From positions 12,384 through 21,247 of the forward strand of contig DDNW01000116.1 in NCBI GenBank assembly GCA_002341345.1: 8,864 nt of DNA, given 5' to 3'. The position numbers and the translations under genes are program-made. Under the pieces are notes generated by a model. That model was not told where the DNA came from and made no database searches. It saw only the letters and a program-made list of their open reading frames with translations. This document shows, piece by piece, positions 1 to 6,247 of this stretch (position 1 is the first letter of the stretch; every line of letters begins with the position of its first letter). Origin of the DNA: Erythrobacter sp. UBA2510. Its GTDB lineage: Bacteria > Pseudomonadota > Alphaproteobacteria > Sphingomonadales > Sphingomonadaceae.

Positions 1-776
1 ACCGTATCGAGACCGCCGAGCAGCAGCAGCGAGATCAGTCCCAGGGTCTTTTCCCGGTCCATCGGCTGTCCGTCGATGTCGCTGTTGACCATGATGGTGA
101 TCAGGTCCGTGCGGTCGCTGCCTCGGCGAGCCTCGACGATAGGCTCGACATAGGCGAAAAAGCCCTTGTTTGCCTTGTCCAGGACCGCGCCCTGTTCTTC
201 GGGTGTGCGGCCCTCAGGCCGCGTCATGTCGCGGGCGAGCTTGCTCAGGTAAGGGACATCGTCGAGGGGCAAATCGCACAGCGCCATGAACACACGGACC
301 GGGAAGACCGTCGCATAGTCGCGAGCGAAATCACAATGCCCCTGCGCGGCAAAGCCTTCGATAAGTTCGCGCGCTGCCCGACGAACATCGTCCTCGACCT
401 TGCGGATCGCGGCATGGTTCAGCCCCTTGTCGAGCACTTTACGATAAGGCGTGTGCTCGGGCGGATCCATCCGGGTCGGCACCATCGCATAGGCTTCCCC
501 TGCTTCGCGCGGCAGAAAGATGATGTGGCTGGAGAACCGGTCTGGATGACGATAGACCTCGTCGATCACCTCGCCACGCGTCGCGATCCAGTGGCCACCG
601 GTCAACGGCGTGTAGATGAGATCGGGAACATCGGGCCGTTGAAGCGCCTTCCACGCTTCATGGAATCCCTCTTCGATGCCGTCCAGCGCATACATGTCGA
701 CGTCGTAGACACGATCGTCGGGCACATGTGACGGGACGGTGCTGCGCGGTTTTTCGAGCTGGTCGGTAGATGTCAT
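1..776 (-). CDS. camC: P450cam-type cytochrome P450 (CYP101 family), N-terminal 258 residues, cut by window edge
   Basis: Haem monooxygenase expected to hydroxylate camphor or a related monoterpene at C5-exo, using electrons from a ferredoxin and ferredoxin reductase. The visible part follows P450cam closely, and residue numbers coincide with the P450cam scheme through the substrate pocket: F87, Y96 (the tyrosine that hydrogen-bonds the camphor ketone) and T101, within PREAGEAY and then MDPPEH. Further on, DMTRPEG matches the region around P450cam T185. The reading ends in the I helix at LLLLGGLDT, which holds the Asp-Thr proton-delivery pair (257-258 here, 251-252 in P450cam). Differences from P450cam in the pocket include F98 to Met and V247 to Leu. 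The ATG at 776 has TGAGG six bases upstream, overlapping the stop of the dehydrogenase gene, so the two are probably translationally coupled. The haem-binding cysteine region lies outside the window. Family assignment is firm; the exact substrate is inferred. Confidence 0.93.
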   Translation of the reverse strand, partial: MTSTDQLEKPRSTVPSHVPDDRVYDVDMYALDGIEEGFHEAWKALQRPDVPDLIYTPLTGGHWIATRGEVIDEVYRHPDRFSSHIIFLPREAGEAYAMVPTRMDPPEHTPYRKVLDKGLNHAAIRKVEDDVRRAARELIEGFAAQGHCDFARDYATVFPVRVFMALCDLPLDDVPYLSKLARDMTRPEGRTPEEQGAVLDKANKGFFAYVEPIVEARRGSDRTDLITIMVNSDIDGQPMDREKTLGLISLLLLGGLDT

Positions 777-784
777 GGTTTACC

Positions 785-1864
785 TCACAAGGCGGGATCG
801 ATGATGGCCTTAGTCGCGGCGCCTGAATGGGTGACCTCGAGCGCCTTGGTCGCATCGGCAATCGAGAAGCGGTGGCTGATCAGGTCGGCCAGCAGCACCT
901 TGTTTTGCAGTCTCGCGGCGAGATGCATGGCGTGATAATAATTGCGCGGTGCGGGGAACGCCGCCCCGCCGATGGTCAGGTTCTTGACCGTCAGGTCGCG
1001 CGGCGAGACCGGCTGCGTGCCGATCGCGCCCCATAAGCCCAGCACGATATAGCGACCGTGCGGACCGGTGAGGTCGATCCCTTCGGGAAAGGCCTGCAAT
1101 ACGCCCGCACATTCGATGACGACGTCCGCGCCGGAGGGGCCGGTTTCGTCAGCGATGGCCCGGGCCCGCTCCTCCATCGACAGGTCGAGCGACACGATGT
1201 TCGTTGCACCCAGGCGCCGTGCCGCCTCGAGCCGCGCCGGTGCCTTGTCGATTACGGTGATCGAACGCGCCCCCATCTGCGATGCGACGAGCACGGCGGA
1301 TAGCCCCACCGGACCAGCGCCCTGCACCACCACGGCATCGTTCAGCTGGATCGGACCGCAACGGTCGAACCCGCGCAAAACCGTGGGCAGCGCACAACCG
1401 AGGGCGGCCACGGCGAGCGGATCTGCCCCCTCGGGCAGGCGATAGAACGACATGCCCCGCGGGAGCCAGGCATAGTCCGAGTAGCTGCCCCAATTGGGCT
1501 TTTCGGCATGTTCGAAATATTGGGTGTTTTCGCAGGGCGTCTGTTGCAGAACGGTGCAGGAATAGCAGCGCCCGCATAGCGGAATCGGCGACCACACCAC
1601 GAGATCGCCAACCTTTACGCTCACCCCGGCATAGTCGGCGTCGACGCCGGGACCGAGTTTTTCTATCCGGCCCACGCCTTCATGGCCCAGGATGATCGGA
1701 AAGGGCATTTCGCCAGCATCGCCATTGGCGATGTGAACGTCGCTGCCACAGACCCCGCCGACCACGGTTCGCACGACGATGCCACCCGGCTCGGGGTCGG
1801 CAATGGGCACTTCCCAAGTCTCGATCCGGTCCGGCTTTACGAGAACTGCGGCCTTGCCCTTCAT
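785..1864 (-). CDS. camD: Zinc-dependent alcohol dehydrogenase, 5-exo-hydroxycamphor dehydrogenase type
   Basis: Medium-chain dehydrogenase/reductase of 359 residues that probably oxidises 5-exo-hydroxycamphor to 2,5-diketocamphane in the cytoplasm. Visible features are a catalytic zinc site with C39 and the GHE pair H61-E62 (C157 is a further candidate ligand); a structural zinc lobe C97, C100, C103, C111 (C-x2-C-x2-C-x7-C); the nucleotide-binding loop GAGPVG at 182-187; and D206 at the end of the second beta strand, which favours NAD+ over NADP+. I chose the ATG at 1864 because AAGGGAG lies nine bases upstream; a TTG at 1873 would give three more residues but abuts that same site. The stop is eight bases before the P450 start, the same dehydrogenase-then-P450 order as camDC of Pseudomonas putida. 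The enzyme class is certain; the substrate comes from that neighbour relationship and could be another terpene alcohol. Confidence 0.88.
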   Translation of the reverse strand: MKGKAAVLVKPDRIETWEVPIADPEPGGIVVRTVVGGVCGSDVHIANGDAGEMPFPIILGHEGVGRIEKLGPGVDADYAGVSVKVGDLVVWSPIPLCGRCYSCTVLQQTPCENTQYFEHAEKPNWGSYSDYAWLPRGMSFYRLPEGADPLAVAALGCALPTVLRGFDRCGPIQLNDAVVVQGAGPVGLSAVLVASQMGARSITVIDKAPARLEAARRLGATNIVSLDLSMEERARAIADETGPSGADVVIECAGVLQAFPEGIDLTGPHGRYIVLGLWGAIGTQPVSPRDLTVKNLTIGGAAFPAPRNYYHAMHLAARLQNKVLLADLISHRFSIADATKALEVTHSGAATKAIIDPAL

Positions 1865-1922
1865 CCTATGCAACTCCCTTGAATGTTCACGACCCCATGC
1901 CGCGCAACCTGTCAGTAAACGG

Positions 1923-1957
1923 GGGCGGCATCACGGGACGTGCCCAAGATGCCGCCC
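1923..1957 (-). terminator. Strong hairpin between receptor and dehydrogenase genes, possible attenuator
   Basis: Six bases past the receptor stop codon there is a perfect 10-bp inverted repeat, GGGCGGCATC (1923-1932) against GATGCCGCCC (1948-1957). Its 15-base loop contains a second small stem (GGG/CCC). No run of U follows on the minus strand (CCGTTTACTG), so a full intrinsic terminator is unlikely. In a receptor-dehydrogenase-P450 operon it could act as a partial terminator or a 3' mRNA stabiliser. The structure is seen directly; the role is inferred. Confidence 0.45.
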
Positions 1958-1963
1958 TGGGGG

Positions 1964-4372
1964 TCAAAAGCGGATCGACAATTCACCGCCGAACGTGCGC
2001 GGTTCGCCGGGATACCAGGTATTGACGCCGTTCGAGGCACCAAGTGCGTAGCCCGAAATGTGATAGACATTGTCGGTCAGGTTACGAACGTAGAACGCTG
2101 CCGAAACGTCGCTCTGCATAATCTCCTTCCAGGTGAGGCGCATGGCGAGCGTCTCGTAGCCGTCGAGGTCGGTTCCGGGCGTCGCGGTGCCGTTGGTGCT
2201 GGAGAAGAACGTGCTCGACTGGGCATAGAAATCGGCCCGCAACTGCACCGTGCCGATCTCGGCGGGGACCGGGAAGGTCAGGACAGCGTTTGCCGAACCC
2301 GACCACTTGGGGCTGTCCGGATAGGAATCGACCAGCAGCGAACCGACGAACGGGATTGGCACCTCGTTCTTGGTATATTCGGAATCGGTGTAGGCTAGGT
2401 TGAAACCCAGATCGAGCCATTCGGTCACGCCGAAGTTACCGTCGAGCTCGATGCCCTGCGTCACCGCTTCGGGCACGTTGACGGTGAAGCCGGCGGGCGC
2501 ACCGCCAACCACGGCATAGAGCGCACGCTGGGCGTCCTTCACGATGACCTTGTAGGCCGCGGCGTTGAACTGGACCGGTGCATTGCCGATGTAACCGTTG
2601 AACTTGTAGCCGATTTCGAAGTCGTGAACCCTCTCGTTCTTGAACAGATTTGCAGGCCTACCGGTTAGCGGGTCGATGAACGGGGCGACCGTGCCATTCA
2701 GATTGCCCGAACGGAAGCTGCCGCGCTGCGCGAAGTAGACCATGTGGTTCGGATCGATCTGGTACTGCAGGCTTGCGGTCCATGCCGGGGCCGACAGCTT
2801 CTTCTTCTGAAGCGCCGCGCCCGAGTCCGGATCAACGCCAAACACGTTGCCCGGCGCCTGCCGGATCTGCACGTCTTCCCAGGTATAGCGTCCGCCAAGC
2901 GTCAGCGTCAGGGCGTCGGTGACGTCATAGCTGAACTGCGCGAAGACCGCCTTGGAGGTCTGCTTGTTGTTATAGGCATATGAGATATCGGCGATGCCGC
3001 CCGGAACGACATCGGCGCCGATATTGATCGGGATGATCTCGAACCGCTTCAGTTCGGAGTAGAAGGCACCAGCGGTGTAATCGAGCCGACCGTCCATCGC
3101 CTCGCCCTGGATCTGCAGCTCGTTGCTGAAGGTCTCGGACTCGAAGGTCTGGCCGCCGGGTGTCCCGGTGGCATTGATACCTGCCAGCTTGAACAGCCAC
3201 AGGCTGCCGAAGGGGCCGCCGCCCAGATTGCCCGGCGTGGTCGCCTTGCCGTCCATGTACGAGAAGATGTTCTTGATGAGCATGTCGTCGGACAGTTCGA
3301 CTTCGGTCGTGTTCGAGATGAACAGGTTCTTCGCGTCGTGCGGCAGGTCGTACTGGACCCAGGTCTTGTAGGGGTTTTCATGCGACCAGGCGGTGTAGCC
3401 CTCGACGCCCCCGGGGAAGAAGCCGGGCGCCGCAGGGCCATCATTCGCGCCGTAGATCGCCGCAAGCGTGGCATCCCAGAAGCTGCCGGTATTATTGACG
3501 AACTGGTTGGTCCCGTCGCTGTTGAATTGCGTCGTCGGGTCGGTCGGGTCGGTCGGGACCGAATTGTAATTCTTGATGTTGCCCGCGCCCTCGGTCCCCT
3601 TCACGCGGTCGTACTGGATGATCGTCGTGTTGCGGAACATGTCGCCCGGTGTCAGCCTGATCGTGGCGCGGCCAGACCGGCTATGCTTGTCGCCGAATGT
3701 GTTGCCAGTCGCGACGTTGGTAACGTAACCATCGCCCTGGGTGGCATCAAAGGCGAGGCGAATAGCCAGCGTATCTTCGATCAGCGGCAGGTCAATCGCG
3801 CCCTGCACCTGGACGTAATCGCGCGAAGCACCCCGAACAATTGCGTAGCCGGCGAATTCATCGCCCGGCATCGGCGTGCTGTAGAGCACCGCGCCACCGG
3901 TGGCGTTGCGCCCGAACAGCGTACCTTGCGGCCCCTTCAGCACCTGGATCGATTCCAGGTCGAAGAACGCGGTCGAGGTATTGTTCGGATTATAGGGCGC
4001 TTCGTTCAGATAGGTGAGCACGGCCGGGCTGGTTCCGGAGAACGGGTCGAGCGTCTGGCCGCGCATGCTGAAGCTGAGCTGGTTCGAGTTCTGGCCGTTC
4101 TTGACCTGCAGTCCGGGAACGAGGCTGCCGATATCCTGCTCGCTGGTGATGTTGCGCTCGACCAGCGACTCGGAATTGAAGGCCTGGACTGAAACCGGAA
4201 CCTTCGAAAGCGATTCCTCGCGCCTTTGTGCAGTAACGACGATTTCGCTCAGTACGGCGGGCGCATCCTGGCCTGCCGCAGCACCGTCATCTACCGCACC
4301 CTGCGCAAAAGCGGGCGCCGCAACCAATGCTGTCGCGATCGCCACGACGGACGCACCAATGGTCTTGCTCAT
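1964..4372 (-). CDS. TonB-dependent outer-membrane receptor, probable terpene uptake
   Basis: Outer-membrane beta barrel of 802 residues that would take up its ligand using TonB-ExbBD energy. It starts with a signal peptide (basic Ser-Lys N-terminus, hydrophobic core, AFA cleavage site near residue 23), followed by a TonB-box-like EIVVTAQRR at about 43-51. A plug domain follows, with the conserved segment IQVLKGPQGTLFGRNATGG at about 130-150. The long barrel ends in the expected aromatic residue (LSIRF). An upstream ATG at 4387 is in frame, but the one at 4372 has GGGAGAGG five bases upstream and begins the signal peptide correctly. A 9-bp tandem repeat lies in the region encoding about residues 271-280. 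Such receptors are common in sphingomonads and often sit beside catabolic genes, some with shown roles in uptake of aromatic substrates. The position ahead of camD and camC suggests camphor or borneol as ligand, but the sequence itself does not prove that. Confidence 0.93.
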   Translation of the reverse strand: MSKTIGASVVAIATALVAAPAFAQGAVDDGAAAGQDAPAVLSEIVVTAQRREESLSKVPVSVQAFNSESLVERNITSEQDIGSLVPGLQVKNGQNSNQLSFSMRGQTLDPFSGTSPAVLTYLNEAPYNPNNTSTAFFDLESIQVLKGPQGTLFGRNATGGAVLYSTPMPGDEFAGYAIVRGASRDYVQVQGAIDLPLIEDTLAIRLAFDATQGDGYVTNVATGNTFGDKHSRSGRATIRLTPGDMFRNTTIIQYDRVKGTEGAGNIKNYNSVPTDPTDPTTQFNSDGTNQFVNNTGSFWDATLAAIYGANDGPAAPGFFPGGVEGYTAWSHENPYKTWVQYDLPHDAKNLFISNTTEVELSDDMLIKNIFSYMDGKATTPGNLGGGPFGSLWLFKLAGINATGTPGGQTFESETFSNELQIQGEAMDGRLDYTAGAFYSELKRFEIIPINIGADVVPGGIADISYAYNNKQTSKAVFAQFSYDVTDALTLTLGGRYTWEDVQIRQAPGNVFGVDPDSGAALQKKKLSAPAWTASLQYQIDPNHMVYFAQRGSFRSGNLNGTVAPFIDPLTGRPANLFKNERVHDFEIGYKFNGYIGNAPVQFNAAAYKVIVKDAQRALYAVVGGAPAGFTVNVPEAVTQGIELDGNFGVTEWLDLGFNLAYTDSEYTKNEVPIPFVGSLLVDSYPDSPKWSGSANAVLTFPVPAEIGTVQLRADFYAQSSTFFSSTNGTATPGTDLDGYETLAMRLTWKEIMQSDVSAAFYVRNLTDNVYHISGYALGASNGVNTWYPGEPRTFGGELSIRF
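3534..3560. repeat. 9-bp tandem repeat inside the receptor gene
   Basis: The unit GTCGGGTCG occurs twice exactly (3534-3542 and 3543-3551) and is followed by a third, diverged copy ending in ACC. Being a multiple of three, it keeps frame and encodes a Thr-Asp-Pro repeat (PTDPTDPTT) in what is probably a surface loop of the barrel. Copy-number change would alter the loop length without a frameshift. Confidence 0.6.
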
Positions 4373-4377
4373 AACTA

Positions 4378-4385
4378 CCTCTCCC
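4378..4385 (-). promoter_or_regulatory. Ribosome binding site of the receptor gene
   Basis: GGGAGAGG on the minus strand lies five bases before the ATG at 4372. It supports that start over the in-frame ATG at 4387, which has no purine-rich site upstream. Confidence 0.7.
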
Positions 4386-4418
4386 ATTTTCAGCCCTGCC
4401 TCAGGCTTCTTGCTGACG

Positions 4419-4446
4419 AATCTAATTTATATTAGTTGAATGTCAA
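4419..4446 (-). promoter_or_regulatory. Sigma70-type promoter of the receptor-camD-camC operon
   Basis: On the minus strand a perfect -35 TTGACA (4441-4446) is followed after 16 bases by TAGATT (4419-4424), which matches four of six -10 positions. Transcription would start near 4412, leaving about 40 bases of leader before the receptor ATG. The CTAAT palindrome occupies the spacer and overlaps the -10, a classic repressor position. Confidence 0.55.
4422..4435. promoter_or_regulatory. Palindromic operator candidate, copy 1 (CTAAT-N4-ATTAG)
   Basis: CTAAT-TTAT-ATTAG is an inverted repeat with 5-bp arms. It lies between the -35 and -10 of the receptor promoter. The same arms and spacer length recur at 6201-6214, between the TetR gene and the luciferase-like monooxygenase gene. 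It is probably bound by a dimeric repressor; the TetR protein at 5487-6143 is the natural candidate, but that is inference. Confidence 0.6.
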
Positions 4447-4476
4447 GCAGTGTGTAGCCGAGCTTGCGGCAAAAAT

Positions 4477-4492
4477 TAAGCCATTTGGCATA
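4477..4492. promoter_or_regulatory. Second shared palindrome, copy 1 (TAAGCCATTTGGCATA)
   Basis: This imperfect 16-bp inverted repeat has GCCA/TGGC as its core. It matches the element at 6248-6263 at 13 of 16 positions, and the mismatches are at the centre and at one arm base. It is centred about 56 bp upstream of the CTAAT palindrome, near -72 of the predicted receptor transcript, where an activator or a second repressor dimer could bind. The binding protein is unknown. Confidence 0.5.
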
Positions 4493-4525
4493 ATTTTTTT
4501 ATGTTTATATTCAGCTATATACGGG

Positions 4526-4537
4526 TTTACCGGTAAA
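4526..4537. promoter_or_regulatory. Perfect 12-bp palindrome upstream of the SDR gene
   Basis: TTTACCGGTAAA is identical on both strands. It lies 43 bp upstream of the -35 of the SDR promoter in an AT-rich stretch. I see no second copy in the window, so it may bind a regulator specific to the SDR gene or have arisen by chance. Confidence 0.35.
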
Positions 4538-4580
4538 ATAGATACTCGAATTAGCCACCAAAACCGCTCTCTTTATGTGC

Positions 4581-4610
4581 TTGACAACCAGCCTCTGCCA
4601 AACGAACAAT
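4581..4610 (+). promoter_or_regulatory. Sigma70-type promoter of the SDR gene
   Basis: A perfect -35 TTGACA (4581-4586) is followed after 18 bases by AACAAT (4605-4610), which matches four of six -10 positions. The predicted start near 4617 leaves about 30 bases of leader before the ATG at 4646. No CTAAT palindrome overlaps it, so the SDR gene may be controlled differently from the two flanking units. Confidence 0.5.
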
Positions 4611-4629
4611 AGGTCAATAGTGAAAACCT

Positions 4630-4639
4630 GGAGATGGAG
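4630..4639 (+). promoter_or_regulatory. Ribosome binding site that decides the SDR start
   Basis: GGAGATGGAG sits six bases before the ATG at 4646. The in-frame ATG at 4634 lies inside this site and has no usable spacing, so the shorter protein is preferred. Confidence 0.7.
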
Positions 4640-4645
4640 ATTCTG

Positions 4646-5392
4646 ATGGGACGCCTGGAAGGAAAAGTCGCGATCATCACCGGCGCTGCGCGAGGCATGG
4701 GCGAATCGCATGCCCGGATATTCGCAGCCGAAGGCGCCCGTGTCGTCCTGACCGATTTGTCCGAAGAAGCTGGCAACAAGCTGGCGGCAGAAATCGGCGA
4801 AAATGCGATCTTCCTGAAACACGACGTCACCCAGCTGTCCGAATGGCCGGCCGTCATCGATGCGGCAACACAGGCCTTTGGCGGCATCGACATTCTTGTG
4901 AACAATGCCGGCATTCTGGGCGCGATGGCCGATACCGAGACACTTACCGAAGAGGACTATCTCAAGGTCTGCGCGGTCAACCAACATTCGGTCTTCTTCG
5001 GGATGAAGAGCGTGCTGCCCGCAATGATGGCTCGCGGCGGCGGATCGATCGTCAACATCTCATCGATCGCGGGAATGGCCGCCAATTACGGCTTCCCCAG
5101 CCTCGCCTATGTGGCCAGCAAGTTCGCGGTGCGCGGCATGACCAAGGCCACGGCGATGGAGTATGGCAAGCACAACATCCGCGTGAACTCCGTCCATCCT
5201 GGCTTCATCCAGACGCCGATGATGGTCGAAGCGACCGACGAAGTGGGCGGCGATGCATTGGCCGAGATCCCGCTGGGCCGCATCGCGGACCCCAAGGAAG
5301 TGTCGGCCCTGGTCCTGTTCCTGGCGAGCGACGAATCCTCCTACATCACGGCATCGGAACATCTCGTCGATGCCGGGATGCTGGCGCACTGA
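4646..5392 (+). CDS. Short-chain dehydrogenase/reductase, candidate borneol/hydroxyterpene dehydrogenase
   Basis: Classical SDR of 248 residues, the usual length, cytoplasmic and NAD(H)-dependent. It shows the cofactor motif TGAARGMG (12-19), D37 after the second beta strand (NAD preference), NNAG (86-89) and the catalytic set N112, S140, Y155 and K159 (YVASK). It resembles the 3-alpha/20-beta-hydroxysteroid dehydrogenase branch, to which described borneol dehydrogenases of pseudomonads and sphingomonads are related. Between camphor-type genes, oxidation of borneol to camphor is the most attractive role; oxidation of another hydroxylated terpene or a steroid is possible. It has its own promoter, is divergent from the receptor operon, and converges on the TetR gene. 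Family is certain; substrate is inferred. Confidence 0.93.
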   Translation: MGRLEGKVAIITGAARGMGESHARIFAAEGARVVLTDLSEEAGNKLAAEIGENAIFLKHDVTQLSEWPAVIDAATQAFGGIDILVNNAGILGAMADTETLTEEDYLKVCAVNQHSVFFGMKSVLPAMMARGGGSIVNISSIAGMAANYGFPSLAYVASKFAVRGMTKATAMEYGKHNIRVNSVHPGFIQTPMMVEATDEVGGDALAEIPLGRIADPKEVSALVLFLASDESSYITASEHLVDAGMLAH

Positions 5393-5393
5393 T

Positions 5394-5449
5394 GGGCAGG
5401 GATTGAACGCTGTGGCCTGCCCAACCTGCCATAGTTTTGGCACGGCAGG
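5394..5449. terminator. Two hairpins between the convergent SDR and TetR genes
   Basis: GGGCAGG (5394-5400) pairs with CCTGCCC (5416-5422), and CCTGCC (5425-5430) pairs with GGCAGG (5444-5449). The arms are related, so alternative pairings are possible. They begin two bases after the SDR stop in a 94-base convergent gap, where a bidirectional terminator is expected. There is no U-tract on either side, so intrinsic termination is not assured. Confidence 0.35.
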
Positions 5450-5486
5450 AACGCCGGACGGGGCAGCGCCGGTCGGCCACTGGCGA

Positions 5487-6143
5487 TCAGCCCGCTGGCG
5501 GAAGGTAGAGTGCGGCCACTATTTGCCGCATCGTGTCTTCGATGGCCTCGTCGAAATCCTCGCTCGAACGCCCGCTCTCGAGATCGCGCGTGTAAACGGC
5601 GAGCATGTTGAGGAACATGAAGCAGGCCGTGATCAGCCGGCGTTGCGCTGCGCCGTCGGTCAGGAAATGCAGCTTCGCCCGCAGAAGGTCGAGCGCTTGC
5701 GACAGCCCTTCGGGCAGATTGCCGCCGAACCGCCCAAATTCGGCGTCGGAATTGCGCAGCAGGTACTGACCGAGGAAATTGGCGTAGCTGTGATCACCCA
5801 GCTGGCCGACGACCGACAGCTGCGGCAGGAAAATCACGTCGGCAATGGTGCGCGGGTCGTCGATCGTGCCGTCCCGCCGCGCCTGCTCGATCATCTCCAG
5901 CCGATGGCGATCCATCTGGCCCATCCGGTAATCGAAGATGGCCTGGACGAGGCCCTCGCGCGTTCCGAAGTGGTACTGAACGGCGTGATGGTTGCCCTGC
6001 CCCGCCTTGGCCGCGACCTGCCGAAGCGAAACACCATCGATCCCGCCCTTCGCAAACAGCGCCTCGCCAACGAGGATCATCTTCGTGCGGCTGTCGAGTT
6101 CGGCACCATTGGTTTCAAGACTATCCAGCACGAAGCTTCCCAT
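5487..6143 (-). CDS. TetR-family transcriptional repressor
   Basis: DNA-binding regulator of 218 residues. The N-terminal helix-turn-helix spans about residues 38-59 (GVSLRQVAAKAG, then HHAVQYHFGTREGL), the standard TetR pattern. The C-terminal domain, expected to bind the inducer and dimerise, is not recognisable as a specific subfamily. It is divergent from the luciferase-like monooxygenase gene, and a CTAAT palindrome lies about 60 bp upstream of its ATG, consistent with autoregulation. CamR of P. putida, which represses camDCAB, is also a TetR protein but shorter (186 residues as I recall), so orthology is not claimed. The ATG at 6143 has AAGG directly against it, an unusually short spacing. 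A GTG four codons later at 6131 or a leaderless start would also be possible. Confidence 0.9.
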   Translation of the reverse strand: MGSFVLDSLETNGAELDSRTKMILVGEALFAKGGIDGVSLRQVAAKAGQGNHHAVQYHFGTREGLVQAIFDYRMGQMDRHRLEMIEQARRDGTIDDPRTIADVIFLPQLSVVGQLGDHSYANFLGQYLLRNSDAEFGRFGGNLPEGLSQALDLLRAKLHFLTDGAAQRRLITACFMFLNMLAVYTRDLESGRSSEDFDEAIEDTMRQIVAALYLPPAG

Positions 6144-6200
6144 CCTTTCGATCGATGCGCCGCTCTTTTCACCATTCGGACGCGCGGGTCCAGAGGCAGC

Positions 6201-6214
6201 CTAATTTCGATTAG
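6201..6214. promoter_or_regulatory. Palindromic operator candidate, copy 2 (CTAAT-N4-ATTAG)
   Basis: CTAAT-TTCG-ATTAG has the same arms and spacer length as the site at 4422-4435, and both are followed by ATT when read in the matching direction. It overlaps a likely -10 (TCTAAT, minus strand, 6210-6215) for the TetR gene. It is also within 20 bp of -35-like sequences for the plus-strand monooxygenase. This position fits autorepression and control of both divergent transcripts. Confidence 0.6.
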
Positions 6215-6215
6215 A
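6210..6215 (-). promoter_or_regulatory. Probable -10 of the TetR gene promoter
   Basis: TCTAAT on the minus strand matches five of six -10 positions and lies 66 bp before the TetR ATG. The -35 is not clear; TATGAC-like sequence about 19 bases upstream is the best candidate. The box is largely contained in the CTAAT palindrome. Confidence 0.35.
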
Positions 6216-6217
6216 TT

Positions 6218-6244
6218 TTGATTGACTCCGCAGGGTCATATGAT
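6218..6244 (+). promoter_or_regulatory. Candidate promoter of the diketocamphane monooxygenase-like gene
   Basis: TTGATT (6218-6223) and TATGAT (6239-6244) are separated by 15 bases. TTGACT (6222-6227) and GATAAG (6242-6247) offer alternative hexamers in the same stretch. Transcription would begin near 6251, inside the 16-bp palindrome at 6248-6263. The exact pairing is uncertain. Confidence 0.3.
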
Positions 6245-6247
6245 AAG

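Noticed and set aside
3338..4192. 284-codon plus-strand open frame opposite the TonB receptor
   Set aside because: Arg/Val-rich composition without a motif, fully antisense to the receptor, and no ribosome binding site that stands out; treated as a shadow.
4373..4387. Receptor start at ATG 4387 (five extra residues)
   Set aside because: No Shine-Dalgarno sequence upstream, whereas the ATG at 4372 has GGGAGAGG at ideal spacing and gives a normal signal peptide.
4476..4500. GCC-ATTT-GGC hairpin followed by a T-run, resembling an intrinsic terminator
   Set aside because: The stem has only a 3-bp core with a mismatch, no plus-strand gene ends upstream, and the element recurs at 6248-6263 without a T-run, which fits a protein-binding site better.
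4541..4554. Possible third CTAAT-N4-ATTAG site near the SDR promoter (ATTAG at 4550-4554)
   Set aside because: Only the right half-site is present; the left arm position reads GATAC, so it is not a palindrome.
4511..4987. 158-codon minus-strand open frame over the SDR promoter and start
   Set aside because: It is antisense to the SDR N-terminus and crosses its promoter; no protein family recognisable.
5253..6221. 322-codon plus-strand open frame spanning the SDR end, the intergenic gap and the TetR gene
   Set aside because: It overlaps the SDR in another frame and is antisense to a TetR gene with a clear helix-turn-helix; the translated product has low-complexity Arg-rich segments.
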